The position numbers were made by a program, and so were the translations under genes. Below, in pieces: positions 20,828 through 32,774 of a DNA stretch of 64,000 nt. The stretch is from NCBI RefSeq assembly GCF_021347895.1, contig NC_067116.1, positions 43,037,628-43,101,627 of the forward strand, read 5' to 3'. Source of the stretch: Acanthochromis polyacanthus (taxonomy: Eukaryota > Chordata > Actinopteri > Pomacentridae). The notes beneath the pieces are model-generated. The model did no database searches, was not told where the DNA came from, and saw only the letters and a program-made list of their open reading frames with translations. How positions within the stretch are numbered: the first letter of the stretch is position 1; each line of letters opens with the position of its first letter.

Positions 20828-23800
20828 TAGCCTCCTCTTTTATTTGTTCAGTATTTATAAAAGTGAAGTTGTTGTGTACGTGAAGAACCCAAACAGCAAA
20901 AACAAAGTCGTAAAGGATGCTCAAAATGACCCAACAAAGTAAAAACTGCAATTGAAATATGCTTAAACTGCAGCATTGCGTGATTTTTTTGTGCGCAGCT
21001 TCACCCTTTAACATGCAAGAAGTCATGCTGCTAAAATAAAAATGAGGCTAACTGCCACATCACTATCTTCATGTGTGTGTGTGTGTGTTGGGTTACACGC
21101 CTTTTGTCTAAACGCTGACATGACAGCGTGCCATGCATTAATTATCGCTGTGCGGTGTCACCCTGCTCTCCTGATGAGCTCACATCCAGGAAACATTCAC
21201 CTGCATCCAGTCGCTCTGTCGTCCCCTGTGGCCCGTTAGCACCCACACACACACACAAACATGGTCCTACGGTACAAACAGGGTCACAGCGAGGGCCGAC
21301 GGTTAATGTGGCCCTGAGTGAGAGCATCTTTGTCAATGGCATGACTAATCTTCTATCATCTGCTGGTGCTCTCATCGCGTCTCTGCTCTACCTCATCTGG
21401 TGAAACACCATCGTCTGAGTCACTATTTTCACTTCTGTGCATCCTTGCAGAGTGAAAACCACCACAGACACACACAAAAACACACACAGAGAGACACACA
21501 CTGATCTGTAGCCCTCTGGAGGTAAAAGGGGAACCTGCTGTATTCGGCTGCCTGCGTGTCTCTCTGCATCTTACTCATCGTCCCTCGGTAACAAAGAGGG
21601 GAGGTGAGGTAAGAATGAGCTAATGGGATGAGCTTTTTCAGGTTATGTTTGGGTGTGGCTGTCTGGCCCACTAAAGCCGAGCACATCATGATATCAGAGG
21701 GACACAGGTGTTCAGGACAGAAGATTCCTAAAAACTGAACAATAGACTTCCTACAGGCTGATGAATAAGATCACATCTGGAAAAAAAACAGATATATTAA
21801 ATTTTTTGAACATGACAAAAAATACAGCACGCATACCAGCACAGAAGCTAAAAAACTCTATTATCTTGTTTCTGTAGAAAATTGGGTGTTTGCCAGAAGA
21901 AATGCGATCACAGTGTCAGGTAATGTGTACCGTGGCGACAAGAAGAGGAGAGAGATGGGAGCAGAGGGGATGGAAGGCAGAGCTTTGTTGCGTGACCAGG
22001 AGCCCTCGGTTAAAAATACGACAAACCAAATAAAAGATTTATTCCTTGTGAGAGCGGAGAGCAGCTTCCTCCTGAGCGGAAGCTGAGGACAGACTCGACC
22101 ACCTGCACACAGTCCTCCCTGCTGCTGCTGCTGCCATTACTGCAGCGCCTCCAACACAGTGGACTGCAGCAATCTGATAATATGCACAACAGCTGGCATG
22201 TACAGATAATACACGTTGGCACGTTGAAGCGCTCAGTCCAGTGCGGTCATATGCTGCACATATACACGCACATGCACCGCCGATTTTCTCATAGCAGTTG
22301 AAAAACATGATTCAATTCCATCTTGATCGTTAAATATTCATGAAGACCAATTAAAAGAGCAGCTAAGCCGGCTGTGAGGACCCTTTCCTCCATCTTTCTG
22401 TCACAGGCAGTCTGTCAGGTCGCCTGCTTTTTGATCAAGGACCCCATGGGTCTCGGCTGTATGACCATGGCGGACCACTTATCTCCTTTCAAACACTCAG
22501 TCTGTCAGTTTAAAGGCAATAACTTCATCCAGACAGCCAACACCGGCTCAGCCAGCCAGATGGTAACAAACGCCTCTTTAACACCATATTGTAAGGCTAA
22601 AGCGGCCTCGGGTGTGACATCACTAATATGGGTGTGCTACCCATGTTTGACTGGCAGTCAGCAAGTTTGACAAGGACATCAGCGAACTGGAGAACCAGTC
22701 TCTTCCACTATACTTAGAGAAGCTCTGGATTAGATGGAGATGTGTTTTGGCTACGAAAAGCCAATAAGAGTCCCGATGAATCTCACGTCTGAGTGAAATC
22801 CTCTTGTACAGAGACAATCACTGACTAGTACTGATGCTCTGTGGAGCTAAAGGAGAAGCTACTTTACATACTACAACACTGTACTGTACATAAAAATGAG
22901 AATAGTTGTATTTATCAAAATCCTGTGGTGTTTATTTAGTCCTGGGTGACACCAGATCGACAGATCCTGCTGCAGGACTAGGCTTCACATGGGCACGTAA
23001 TGAAAAACTACAAAAACACAGAAGGAGCTTAGGTGTAAGATCAAGCAGAACAAGCTTATACCAGAAAAAGCACGGCCTACAACGCCAGGTTGCAGCAAAA
23101 ACAATCAGAATCGGATTTGGAAGTGAACAAAAAGCATCTCTGGATATGAGATATCCAACAAGAAGCAGTCTCTAGTGGACATAAATTGAGGCAATGTGCT
23201 GAAACACTTTTTCTCTGTTTTTTTGTGCTTGATTCTTCAGGTTCTTCTTCCCTGGACTCCATGGAAGCCCAATCTAGAAGTCTACTGCAACAATCAGGAA
23301 AGAAGAGAGGTAAAGAGAGTCAACAATGTGTGGTGGACCACCCATTGGTGTCTCATAATAATGACTATCACAAAAACAGACTCCAATGTGAAGCTACAGG
23401 AATGCATATCGAGTGTTATTTAGCACAAGAGCTTTTCAGGGAACTGCCTTTGTCTCTTTTGTTTTCTACACATCACCAGCGGCTGCAAGCACCTCTCTTA
23501 GGAGACGAGATTTTCCTGGTTCCCCAACTTCAGCCTCAACTCTTTGTAGACCCATCTGGTTCTATTTATGGGTCCCTACCAATATAATCCATGGAATATT
23601 TTCGGTTATGGGATGTTGGTTAAACAGAAAAACATACTAAAAGATGTTAACCTGAGATTTGGGAAACTGTGATGGGCATTTGTCACGGTTTCCTGATGTT
23701 GTATAGAGAAAACGATTCATCAAGCCAAATTAGTAGTTAGTCACCTACCACCAAACCACATATCTCCAAACACGTGAAGAACCACCTACTATATAAAGAG

Positions 23801-23860
23801 GTTCTTCAACTGGCGATTTTGATTTGAAGAAACAGAGAGCATTTTAGAACCATTATTTTT
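20828..23860. other. Intergenic stretch with microsatellites, no gene seen
   Basis: Holds a TG run at 21072-21088, CA-rich patches at 21243-21258 and 21472-21500, and several open frames up to 133 codons (23186-23587) without domains or homology that I recognise. No transposon ends noticed. Confidence 0.35.
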
Positions 23861-23986
23861 TGGATGGATGGATGGACGGATGGATGGATGGACAGACGGA
23901 TAGATGGACAGACGGATAGATGGATGGATAGATGCATAGATGGATAGATGGATAGATAGATGGATGGATGGACGGACGGATAGATG
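23861..23986. repeat. (GGAT)n tetranucleotide array with GGAC/GATA variants
   Basis: About 126 bp of four-base units, mostly GGAT mixed with GGAC, AGAC and AGAT. Translation on the minus strand gives a meaningless HPSI/HLSI repeat. Confidence 0.95.
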
Positions 23987-26740
23987 CAAAATATGCCTAA
24001 AAATAAAAGGAATTTAAAAAGATTTTGGTTATTTGGTTATATATGTACTTACAGCATGTAGACAGGTATAAAACACTGCAAAATAGTGCATGGTACAAGC
24101 ATGTCTTTTGCCCTTACCATGTTGCCTGCAACTGATTTTACTTTCTACTTTCTACTTACTACTTCTTTTGTTCACGCAGGTACAGGGCTGTTGCTGACAG
24201 CTCCTAGTGATGGTTTAAGTCTTTGACTAACCTTCTTGTCCTTTGGAAAGTTTGTCAGTTTGACCAAAAATCCCTCACAGTTAAAACAAACTGCACTGTC
24301 TAGCCGTTTTGGCACCATAGAATTATATTTGTACCATCAAGTTTCCCTGTTGTCATGTCTCCTGTTCATTATACCTTTGAGTAAATGTCAAACTGTATGT
24401 TGACCTGTGCAAGTGTCTTTGTATACGAGTGTACATTTGTGCACAAATGGGTAACCTAAGAGCCCCTGCTGAACCAAGAGTTTCCACTGTGACCGGGTGA
24501 AGAATCAATGACAGCATCTTGACACTGGGGACCAATCAATGAGCTGAGGACACTGATAGCATACTTAATACTTGAACACACAATTGCACTCATACGCCCA
24601 CATAGACACAGATGGACTCTGTCCTATGATCATTTCCCCACTGGGCTGTGATTGACCCCTGCCTGATGGAGTGCAGGTGTAGTGACCTGGTATTTACCAG
24701 AGAACGCCGAATCAATGTCCTCCTGTTCGCAGACGCAGTCAGGACAACGCTGCAGCAATGCTGAGCAGAGATCAAGGCCTGGCTGTTCTCCAGTCTGATC
24801 ACAGAACACTCATCATTTAAATCATAAATCATGCTTGTCACATCTCGTTTAGAAGCTGAATTACTTTTTTGTAATGATTTTTATAAATTTTATGAATACA
24901 AAACATTGGCAGCTTCTTCAAGACTGTTCTTTTTCCTAAAAGGTCTACTGCATACTTAATACGAAAAAGTAATTCATGTGAAATTTTATCTGTTTGATTA
25001 CGTCAGTGAAACAAATGACTGAAAGAATACCGATTTACCATTGTATCCGCTCAGCTTGGACCGCAGTAAAAAACTACTGTGTCCTTCATCAACAAGTTTA
25101 AGAGAGCAGCCTTTCCATTTATATTACAGTCTCTTCTGCTGTGTTAAAAAGTTTTATCTGCAGGAAACACTCAGTGCCAGCAGTATAGTGGAAAATCCAC
25201 CTTGGTTTTATAGTCTTATATTTCCATCATTTTTCTTTTAGGGGTCTTCAATCAACTGTGAGAGATAGAAAATGGAACTGAGATTCTTCCATATGGGACT
25301 TGGAGCTCGAGCCTTCAGAAGTGTCAACAAACTTTTTAAGTTCTGGCGACTGAAACGGAAACTTGCGCTCCTGCGCCTCACAACAGTGAACTTGAATATT
25401 GACTCGCCGCTCTCCCTGTCTTCAGACCAACCCTATTGGAGTATCAATAGACAAGATGTAAGGTTGAAAAGTTCACTCATCTCTCCTCGGGGGCCTAATT
25501 GGAGCTGAAGGTCAGAAAACGTGTATGTTTCTATTGGTTTATTGCCTTTATGGATCCAACAAGGGTGGTGAATGTGTATGTGTTGGAGTCGTGAAACAGT
25601 TCGGCTCTCTTGTGTCTTGCTGCCTTTTTCCATTTCAAAACCTGTTATTTTTTATTTTTCATGATATCCCCGAAAACAAATTCAAATGTCTGTTATCTTC
25701 AAGTAACCAGACAGTGAGAGACATATTAGAAAAGAAATGAAACAAAATGTTGTGTGACTAAAGCGTTTTCCCCAGCACAACTTTTCCATTTAGTTGAGTT
25801 CAATCAGGTATCGGGATGGAGTGCTGAATAGTTCTTTAAAGCTGAAGCGGGCTGGACTGCAGTGTTACTGGTAATTAAGCGGGACAATAATTAGCTCCTA
25901 GCGGAGGAGGGAAAGGGAGGAGGGTGAGGAGTTTGTGGGAGATGCATAGAAACACAAATGCAAGCAAACAAATACAATGTACACACATATATACAATAAA
26001 CTGTAAGATGCAAGAGGTGTGTGTGTCAAAACAGCCACCACACCCTCCAGATGTCGATGTGTGGACCAGATGGATGCTGTGATCGGTAGCTTCTAATCAC
26101 AGTTTGGAAAGGGAAAGAGGATAGATCAGGACAATGATCAGAGGACGCTCATTTGATGAGGACAAACTGTGTGTCGCTGAAGGAGACAGTGAAAGTTGTG
26201 TTGTACAGTAAGACTCCCTCTCTCTGGCTTTCTCACTCTGTCAGGAGAGGGTCAGCTTGCTGCCAGAACCGTGTGACTTGGAACCTAAAAATCAATTTAA
26301 CATCGCGGCTAAACAAAGCTGCATTGACCATCACAGGTACCTGGATTATGGCCAGTTCCATTAGCTGTGTGAGTGTATGTGTGTCTGTAAACTGGGCCGG
26401 TCAAGAGGTTTAGAGTGCTGTTGTGGGAGCATGTCTGGTCTACTCTATAACTTGTTTGTGTAGGAATGCAGTGAGACAGGGACAGAGGCCAGAATGAGAT
26501 CTAATATGTGGCATCGGCTTTCTGCTGATCGCAGGGAATCTTGAGGCCTGTGTGTGTTTTTAAAAGCGGCCAATCAATCGAGCTGTAAGCTTCATTTAGA
26601 CAAGAAAAACAAGTAGAAGGTAGAATGTAGACAGGTAGAAACACATAAAGACGTGATACAAATAAAATCGCAACAATCCAAAAAAACCTTTTTCATAAGA
26701 TACCAATAGTTCACAAAAAAGAAGATCTAATCACATTTAA
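23987..26740. other. Intergenic stretch, no gene seen
   Basis: No domain-bearing frame and no transposon ends recognised. Composition is ordinary for the window. Confidence 0.35.
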
Positions 26741-27291
26741 GCTTTTTCATAGCCTAGCCGCGCTAGACCCATGTTCTGAAGGCACAAGGGTCTAGGCACG
26801 CTCGACAGGGAGGGAGGCGGGCTAAAAGGTTGTCTTTCAAATCACTCTGCAGCAATTGGGTAGGTATACATCCAATCAGTGCAACGAATAGGCTCCTAGA
26901 GCGCCGGAAATCAGAGGATGCGGTAGTTCGGTGAAGCCTTATTTATACAGTCAATGGGTGAAGCTCAAGTATATTACAGACATGTTAACAGAAAGATTAT
27001 TCAGAGTCGGTGCTAATGGAGCTCAACGACTGTTGTCGTTTTTGTTGTCGACCCTGGCAGAGAATTAAATTCATTGCCGTGGGTTGTTTCCGGTTGTTTC
27101 TGTCAGAATCGTCGCGCCTCTGTCGTCACTTCATTACGCCCGCCTTCTGACTCTACACTTCATGGTGATTCGTCCGGCCAGTTTTAGGAGAATCCAGCCT
27201 GGAGCCTTATGGAGGGTAACTAGACCCACCCTGGCAGAGAATTAAATTCGTTGCCGTGGGTTGTCTAGCGCGACTAGGCTAGCTTTTTCAT
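26741..27291. mobile_element. Inverted-repeat MITE with 9-10 bp target duplication
   Basis: GCTTTTTCAT is present at 26741-26750 and 27282-27291. Between them the element starts AGCCTAGCCGCGCTAGAC and ends with the near reverse complement GTCTAGCGCGACTAGGCT. If the shared T/A is assigned to the element, the ends are TAGCCTAG and the duplication is 9 bp. Inside, a block of about 40 bp (GGCAGAGAATTAAATTC, then TTGCCGTGGGTTG) is present twice in direct orientation (27053 and 27230). No protein is encoded. Superfamily is uncertain: 8-10 bp duplications fit hAT, P or Mutator types. Confidence 0.8.
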
Positions 27292-27786
27292 GCTTGCCAC
27301 GAACGCAAGCTCTGTGCGGCTCCTTGCAGGCATTTTACCAGCCACGCCCTCAAACAACCCTTATCACGCAGAAAATTTCCATGTCATGCACTTCCACATT
27401 TTTCTAACAAAGCAGACGGAGACGCACTGAAAAACATGGCAGAGCACCAAGACCTACTCATAGCTGAAGTCCAGAAATATGGGAACTCATACGATTCATC
27501 ACTCAGAGATCACCGTGACAACCGGGTTATGAACAATTCATGGTGTGAAATTAAAACTAAGCTGAAATGCAACTATTCGGTAAAATCACGTTGTAAGTGG
27601 TGCGAACAATGGCAAACTTCTTCTACTCTAGTTTAGTACTAGAGTAAACTAGGTAGACGTTTGTTTGTGATACACTGCCTCCTGCAGTTTGGGAGCAGAC
27701 GCTGCACAGAGTATAAAGTCACACACTTCTCTTGAGCAGATTTCTGTGCGGCTAATTTCTGTGCAGCTCGTTCGTGCGGAAAGCAT
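27292..27786 (+). mobile_element. PIF-Harbinger-like element with MADF domain
   Basis: The left part reads TGCTTGCCACGAACG, and the right end read inward on the minus strand is TGCTTTCCGCACGAACG, so the ends are imperfect inverted repeats. The inner frame encodes a MADF domain, a partner protein type found in PIF/Harbinger elements. The neighbouring MITE at 26741-27291 appears to have landed in or at the left end of this element, so its original left edge may lie just before 26741. Target duplication not resolved. Confidence 0.55.
27436..27636 (+). pseudogene. MADF (Adf-1-like Myb/SANT) domain fragment
   Basis: The 66-residue open frame starts MAEHQDLLIAEVQKYGNSYD, followed by RDNRVMNNSWCEIKTKL. 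This matches the MADF pattern: an acidic/hydrophobic first helix ending LY[DN], a D-x-R motif, and NSW.EI in the third helix. In Harbinger-type transposons such proteins bind element DNA and help import the transposase. The domain breaks off after about 45 residues and the rest of the frame is not conserved-looking. It has an ATG and no internal stop, but no sign that it is a host gene. Confidence 0.6.
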
Positions 27787-28487
27787 AACCCAGCCTAAAG
27801 ACCATCATTTCATGAGTGGGACCATGGTTGTAGTGTTAATGTGTGTCCCCAAAGGATCCATCAATTTCACATCCCATTCATTGTCTATGTCTAACACGTA
27901 TGTGCGTTTCGAGCTACACTGTGGCACTGTGCCCTGGAGTTGCCTGTAGATCATTTACATAAAGTAGACTTCTACATTATGCAGATTTGGTTCAGGGAGC
28001 GAAGACCGGATTCCTCGCAAAACTTTGGTAAAATATCTCAACAAGCCATTGTTGAACTAAAATGAGGACAGTCAGCAACTGCACAGCTTATTTCTCACCT
28101 CAAATGATTTCAGAAATACTTTTCGCTGAACTGTTTTTGGAATAAAAGAGAAAGTTTGTGATCGAGCGGCTATATTGGTCCGACACCTCTACCAGACTGA
28201 AGGTTTGAAGGGCTTTCATGTGACGACCGAGTGATCTGCAAGTGGCACGTCCAACGAGCAGGTGATATGCGGCGTGTTTCCATGCGAGAAAAAAACACCT
28301 CTGGGGACACATACCATTAGCTGTACTAAAAATAAAATAGTCTCTCCATCCATTTTTTACTACTTGTGTGAGTCAAAGTGACTGCAAAGTCCAGATGATC
28401 TCCAAGCTTTCTCAGCTGCTGAGTAATCTGTAAAAAAAAAAAAAAAAAGTTGTGAAAGAGGTACAAATTTTATTTATATATTTATAT
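27787..28487. other. Intergenic stretch, no gene seen
   Basis: Unassigned sequence ending in a poly(A) run near 28433-28448, just before the LINE fragment. Confidence 0.35.
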
Positions 28488-28830
28488 AAATTCTGGGGCT
28501 CTGTTGTAGAGATAGAGTGAACAGCTCTGATATTTGGAAGGGAATTCAGAATGGAATCACTTCTTCTTTGAGTCTAAAGAAGGCAGCTGAGGTGGTTCAG
28601 CCTGGATTAATATACCTTCCTCTGGAGGTTTTCTGTAAACTGGGACGAGACTCTGGGGTAGACCTAGGATTTGCTGGGGAGACTACATATCTCATCTGAC
28701 CTGGGAACACTTCGGGATCCCACAGGAACAGTTGGAAAGTGTTGCTAGGTAAAGGGGTGTCTGTTAAATATGCTGCATCTCGACCCCAGATAGTCATAAG
28801 AAACTGGACAGATGGATAAATTCATCGGTA
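28488..28830 (+). mobile_element. Rex3/RTE-like LINE 3' end, decayed
   Basis: The segment follows a pattern I recognise from very common fish LINE 3' ends: GGGGCTCTG, GTAGAGATAGAGTGA, AGCTGAGGTGGTTC, GGGGTAGACCTAGGA, CTCATCTGACCTGGGAACA and GGGATCCCACAGGA, then a C-rich end and ACAGATGGATAA. These correspond to the final codons of the polyprotein and the short GATG-type tail. Frames are broken. The Rex3/RTE label is from memory; another fish LINE with the same tail is possible. Confidence 0.65.
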
Positions 28831-30136
28831 CAGGTAAAAATGCACAACAAGTAAGTGGGTAGAGATTGAAAGAAGATCATGAATCCCTTCAACACAAATC
28901 TCACTCTGGATATCTTTCACCTTGTTCCACTGTCTGCACATACCCACACTCAGTAATGTCAACTGATTCCTGCTGCTTCTTTCAACAATCTATGTCCTTG
29001 GGTATCCATCAAGGGCTTGTGGTTGGAAAGGTAACCCTCAGACTATTTTGGAATTAATATAGTCTGGCAGGTTCACTGTCTGCATGACTATACAGGCAGT
29101 CTGCATCTTGGGTTGCCACTCGGTCGCTCATCCAAAGAGGGGTTTGTACTGTTTGCTTGTAGAGATCCATCGGTTCAGATAGGAAGACTGTGGCACCGTT
29201 CCAACCCTAAACACTAGAAATCCAACCATACTGATACCAGCAGGACGGCAAAGAGAAGACATGTGACGTTTTGGCTAATAAGCTCAAAACCCTCAACTCC
29301 TTGGCTCCACGCTGAATGCCTAAGAACATTACATAATTGATTACACGGCACAGGATTGACAGAGCCCAGCATCCAAAGAGAATATTTTAACTAAATTAAT
29401 AATTTATTGGAGCTTTAACTGGAATTGGATTCCATTAGCATACTTACAACATCATCTGTAATAAGAACACAAAAAAGGATCCGTTAGTTCTGGTGATTTT
29501 CAACAATATGTTTCTGGAAAAGCCTCAAAATTGCCTGTAATGTTTGTGTGTACAGCGTTTGTGTTTATCCACTCTGACAGAATCCCTGCTGTTAATGGGT
29601 AGTGGTGCCTCCCTGTGGTAAAACATGCAGCAACACCAGCTTTGCCCCTTCTCACCTCCATCCCACCGCCATCCCACCAGGCCTATTCTCCCTCCTCCCT
29701 CGCAGTTCAAGATCTTAAACTGCCCCGGCAACCCAGTCAAGGTCTCCCCTCCTCTCAGGAGTCTCTTTTCCCCTCCTGAGATAAAACAAACAAGAAAACA
29801 GTCGTTTGACGCATCTGTAATCACCTTAGCTATATCCGCTGGAACTGAGGGCTTTTAATTTGCCGTGCTTTTAATTTGTTTTCACAGCAGTTTCGAGCAA
29901 ATTGAATTTGTTAATTAAAGCAGCAAAATGAAATGCTGAGCATTATTGACGAGATGCTAATTGGGTTAGTGTGGAAATTGGAAGTGGGGGTGAAGTGGGG
30001 TGGGTGGGGGCTAACGAGAGGGTTGAGGGAGGAGAGTAGGGCATTTTGGGGTATCAATAGTCGGGACAAATCACATTACGGAACAGCACAAGAAAAGGCG
30101 ACAAGCCAAGTGGCCCCATGGTGGCTGCATTATGGT

Positions 30137-30174
30137 CTGTGTGTGTGTGTGTGTGTGTGCGTGTGTGTGTGTGT
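30137..30174. repeat. (TG)n microsatellite
   Basis: TG run of about 38 bp broken by one GC step. Confidence 0.95.
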
Positions 30175-30639
30175 TTGCACGCACAACACATCTCCCCAGG
30201 CCGTTTTTGGCAGTCATACACTAACACAGATAGACAGCTGTACTTCCTCCTGATTTCTTTCCAGCACAAATAAACACAACCCTCCGCATACACACACATG
30301 CAGAGACACGCACACACAGAGTAGCATCTGTCTTATTCCGTTATTAAAACAATACAGTTTTTACATATATTTCTAAGAACTGGATCTATAATATGTTGCA
30401 TAAGATAACGGGAATGTTTAAGGCTTTTCTACACAGTGGGCCAAATGGAACGCAGCTCCAGCGTCAATAGTCTGTAAGATGATTCTGGTGTACACAATGT
30501 TGGTAAAAATGAGATTTTTCATTCGCTAGAACTCGTTTGGACCAACTACCCATCCCACATTGTAATACAACCCTTAAAAGTTTTAAGTTTTCTCTGTATT
30601 CTCTAATCACAGACATAACTTTTGCCATCAAAACTATGA

Positions 30640-30830
30640 TGTGATATCTTTGTGGTTGTTTTACATCTCTTTACAGCTGCTCTATGTCTCTTTTGTGTCT
30701 CTGTAGTTGTTTTCTGTCTGTCTGTGGTTGTTTTCTTCTCTTGGTGGGTATGTAGTGCTTATTTGTGGTGGTTTTATGTCTGCAGTGTTTTTGTGTCTCC
30801 TTGTATATTTCTAGTTTCTTCCTTAAATAT
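30640..30830. repeat. Degenerate GTTGTTTT/TGTGTCTCT minisatellite
   Basis: Repeated variants of GTGGTTGTTTT and TATGTCTCTTTTGTGTCTCT run across about 190 bp, with a unit near 20-25 bp. The single-strand bias (T/G-rich) gives long open frames without meaning. Confidence 0.6.
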
Positions 30831-31639
30831 ATTGAAGTTACTGTATTCAGATGTAATGACCCAATTATTCAGATGAGGCCAGAACTATGCCAGACTAGAC
30901 AACACCACTCAGAGCTCTATCACTCAGTTTGCTGTCCTGAGATGACTTCAGAACCTTCTCACATCCGGCACAATCTCAAAAAGGAGGCCAAGGCAGCAAC
31001 AGAACACTAAAATATCTCTCTGTCAGGTGTAGTTGGGGCAGGCTTCACTTTTGGCAAATCTAATTAGGTGCAGCCCCATTTAAAAGCAGCAAACTCCCAG
31101 ACCTGATGTACATTAAGTGCTGGAAGGAAAGTCCAGTCTGGCTTATTCTGAGAAGAGTCTGATGGATTTGTCTGGGAGACGCAGAGTTCACGACTACAAT
31201 TATTCTACAGCACCAAAAATATTATACAAATTCTCAGCAATCCAAATCGGCTTTCAAGGGCAGATTATGCTTCTCTTTGAGCTGAATTTGCATTTCTGGA
31301 GAGACTGAATTTCCTGCCACTATACTTATACCAGCACAGCTGCATAGAGGACATGCTGTTTTGTGCATTTAGGCAACAAAGTACCTATAACACAACAAAA
31401 GTGGTGCATTTAGTTTGTAATATTTGGAAACTGTGAGGGAAGTAATGGGCTGTTAAAGCTGTTCAGTTAATTGCACAAAATACAAACTCAGAATGTCTTT
31501 TTTTCAGAGGCTGTTGCAGCTATAAATTTGTTTACAGCTCACTCTTTAACATCGCAGTTTCTCTACAGATCAGACTAATATCCAGAAAACAACAGAGGGC
31601 AGTTTACCCAATGTGCAATTTAGATTTACTATATTAAAA

Positions 31640-32230
31640 ATATAGGCCCCTAGAATAGGAACTTAGTGCAACAAAATCAGTACACCTTTCATCACTGAGA
31701 TCCAAGTCTTTTCTTTCACTAATTCGCATGTCCACCTTTATTTCTGACATGCAACATTTGATTGCAACCCTCCTCTGCATGGAGGATATTCGAAATTCTG
31801 GAGAGATGATCCGCCATTCTTCAGAGACTAGTTTCATTCTGGAGGTTTTGTGATGCTCTACTTCTTCTTGAAATACCCTGAAGGTGTTCTGTTCCTTGGC
31901 GAGGTCACTATTTCCTCTTTTTTCCTTCTTCGGAAACTCCTGTGTGATTTGGATGGTAATCATGTTGGGTTATTCCTCTACTTCAAGCTTCCGCAGGCTG
32001 AGAATCAATATTTTGGTTTATCACACATTCATGGTGCATCTATAAATGTCATTTCCCCAACACCTTTTGCTCTCATGCAGCCCCGTATCATCATACTCCT
32101 GTCTACGCACTTCACTGTCTGGATTATGCATTCACTGTGGTAGTCCTGATCAGATTCACACCAAACATTCTGGACTCCATCTAAACTGAAAACATTTCTC
32201 TTGATCTCATCAGACCAAAGAATGGTATCA
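31640..32230 (-). pseudogene. Tc1-type transposase relic
   Basis: On the minus strand from about 32228, translation gives ILWSDEIKRNVFSLDG (the block around the first catalytic Asp), then IIQTVKC and GCMRAKGVGEMTFIDA, matching the TVK.GGGSVM..GC..A.G.G region in decayed form. After a stop and a frameshift it continues RVFQEEVEHHKTSRM (remnant of [10 protein letters not shown]) and EEWRIISPEF..SSMQRRV, the C-terminal helix region. The DLNPIE block with the last catalytic Glu is missing. Stops, shifts and lost catalytic residues make it non-functional. Confidence 0.7.
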
Positions 32231-32350
32231 ATATTAATTAGTATTCATATAGGATATTAATATTTGTGTTCCTTAGCAAAGTTGTAGCTGGCAATTTGGT
32301 TTCTAGCAGCAGGAAAGGGTACTTTTCTTGAATTCCCCATACACCTCATA

Positions 32351-32432
32351 TACACCCCCTGTCGAAAGTTTCGAGACACTTTCTCATTCAAATAAATTAG
32401 AACCCGTCTCAAAACTTTTGACAGGGGGCGTA
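32351..32432. mobile_element. Palindromic mini-element, copy 2 of 4
   Basis: An 82-bp copy with ends TACACCCCCTGTCGAAAG and CTTTTGACAGGGGGCGTA. The centre, TCTCATTCAAATAAATTAGA, has the same orientation as copy 3. It lies inside the decayed Tc1 element. Confidence 0.85.
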
Positions 32433-32774
32433 TTTGTGAAACACTGCATTAAGAATCACTCTTAGGTGCAACCTTTATAGAGCAGTTTCTTTTAGTTTAA
32501 TCACAGCCATAATACTAAAGAAATCCTAAAAAAAAAAAGCCATCAAAAATTTAAAATTGATTGGTTCCTTAAAAATAAGAAATTTTAAGTATTGGGTCAT
32601 AAAAATTTAGTTTTGTTACTTTTTCAAAACAAAAAAATAGATCATTTGTTTGTGTCTGTCCAATGCAGCCACATCTTTTGAAACACAAAAAAGATTTTTC
32701 CATAAATATTTCATAATATTTGAGATTGTGTATAATTTTAAGGGTGTCTGAAAACTTTTTTCCACCATTGTAGA

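Larger units (their letters stand above)
28831..31633. other. Mostly unassigned intergenic stretch
   Basis: Contains a TG microsatellite (30137-30174) and a TTTGTGTCTC-type minisatellite (30640-30830). The part at about 29840-29960 is repeat-free and has a TTAATTAA site, an octamer-like ATGCTAAT and a TGCTGAGCA motif. That would fit an enhancer, but the idea is untested. No gene seen. Confidence 0.3.
31634..32774 (-). mobile_element. Decayed Tc1/mariner element
   Basis: The right end, read inward on the minus strand, is TACAATGGTGGAAAAAAGTT then TTCAGACACCC, a Tc1/mariner terminal repeat. Transposase remnants follow on the same strand. I do not see the matching left terminal repeat near 31634, so it may be truncated or too diverged. 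The element carries one palindromic MITE (32351-32432), which inserted later. Confidence 0.7.

Noticed and set aside
23186..23587. 133-codon open frame on the plus strand
   Set aside because: No domain, overlaps another open frame, and composition is not coding-like. I could not link it to any repeat or gene.
23861..23986. Open frame of HPSI/HLSI repeats on the minus strand
   Set aside because: It is only the translation of a GGAT microsatellite.
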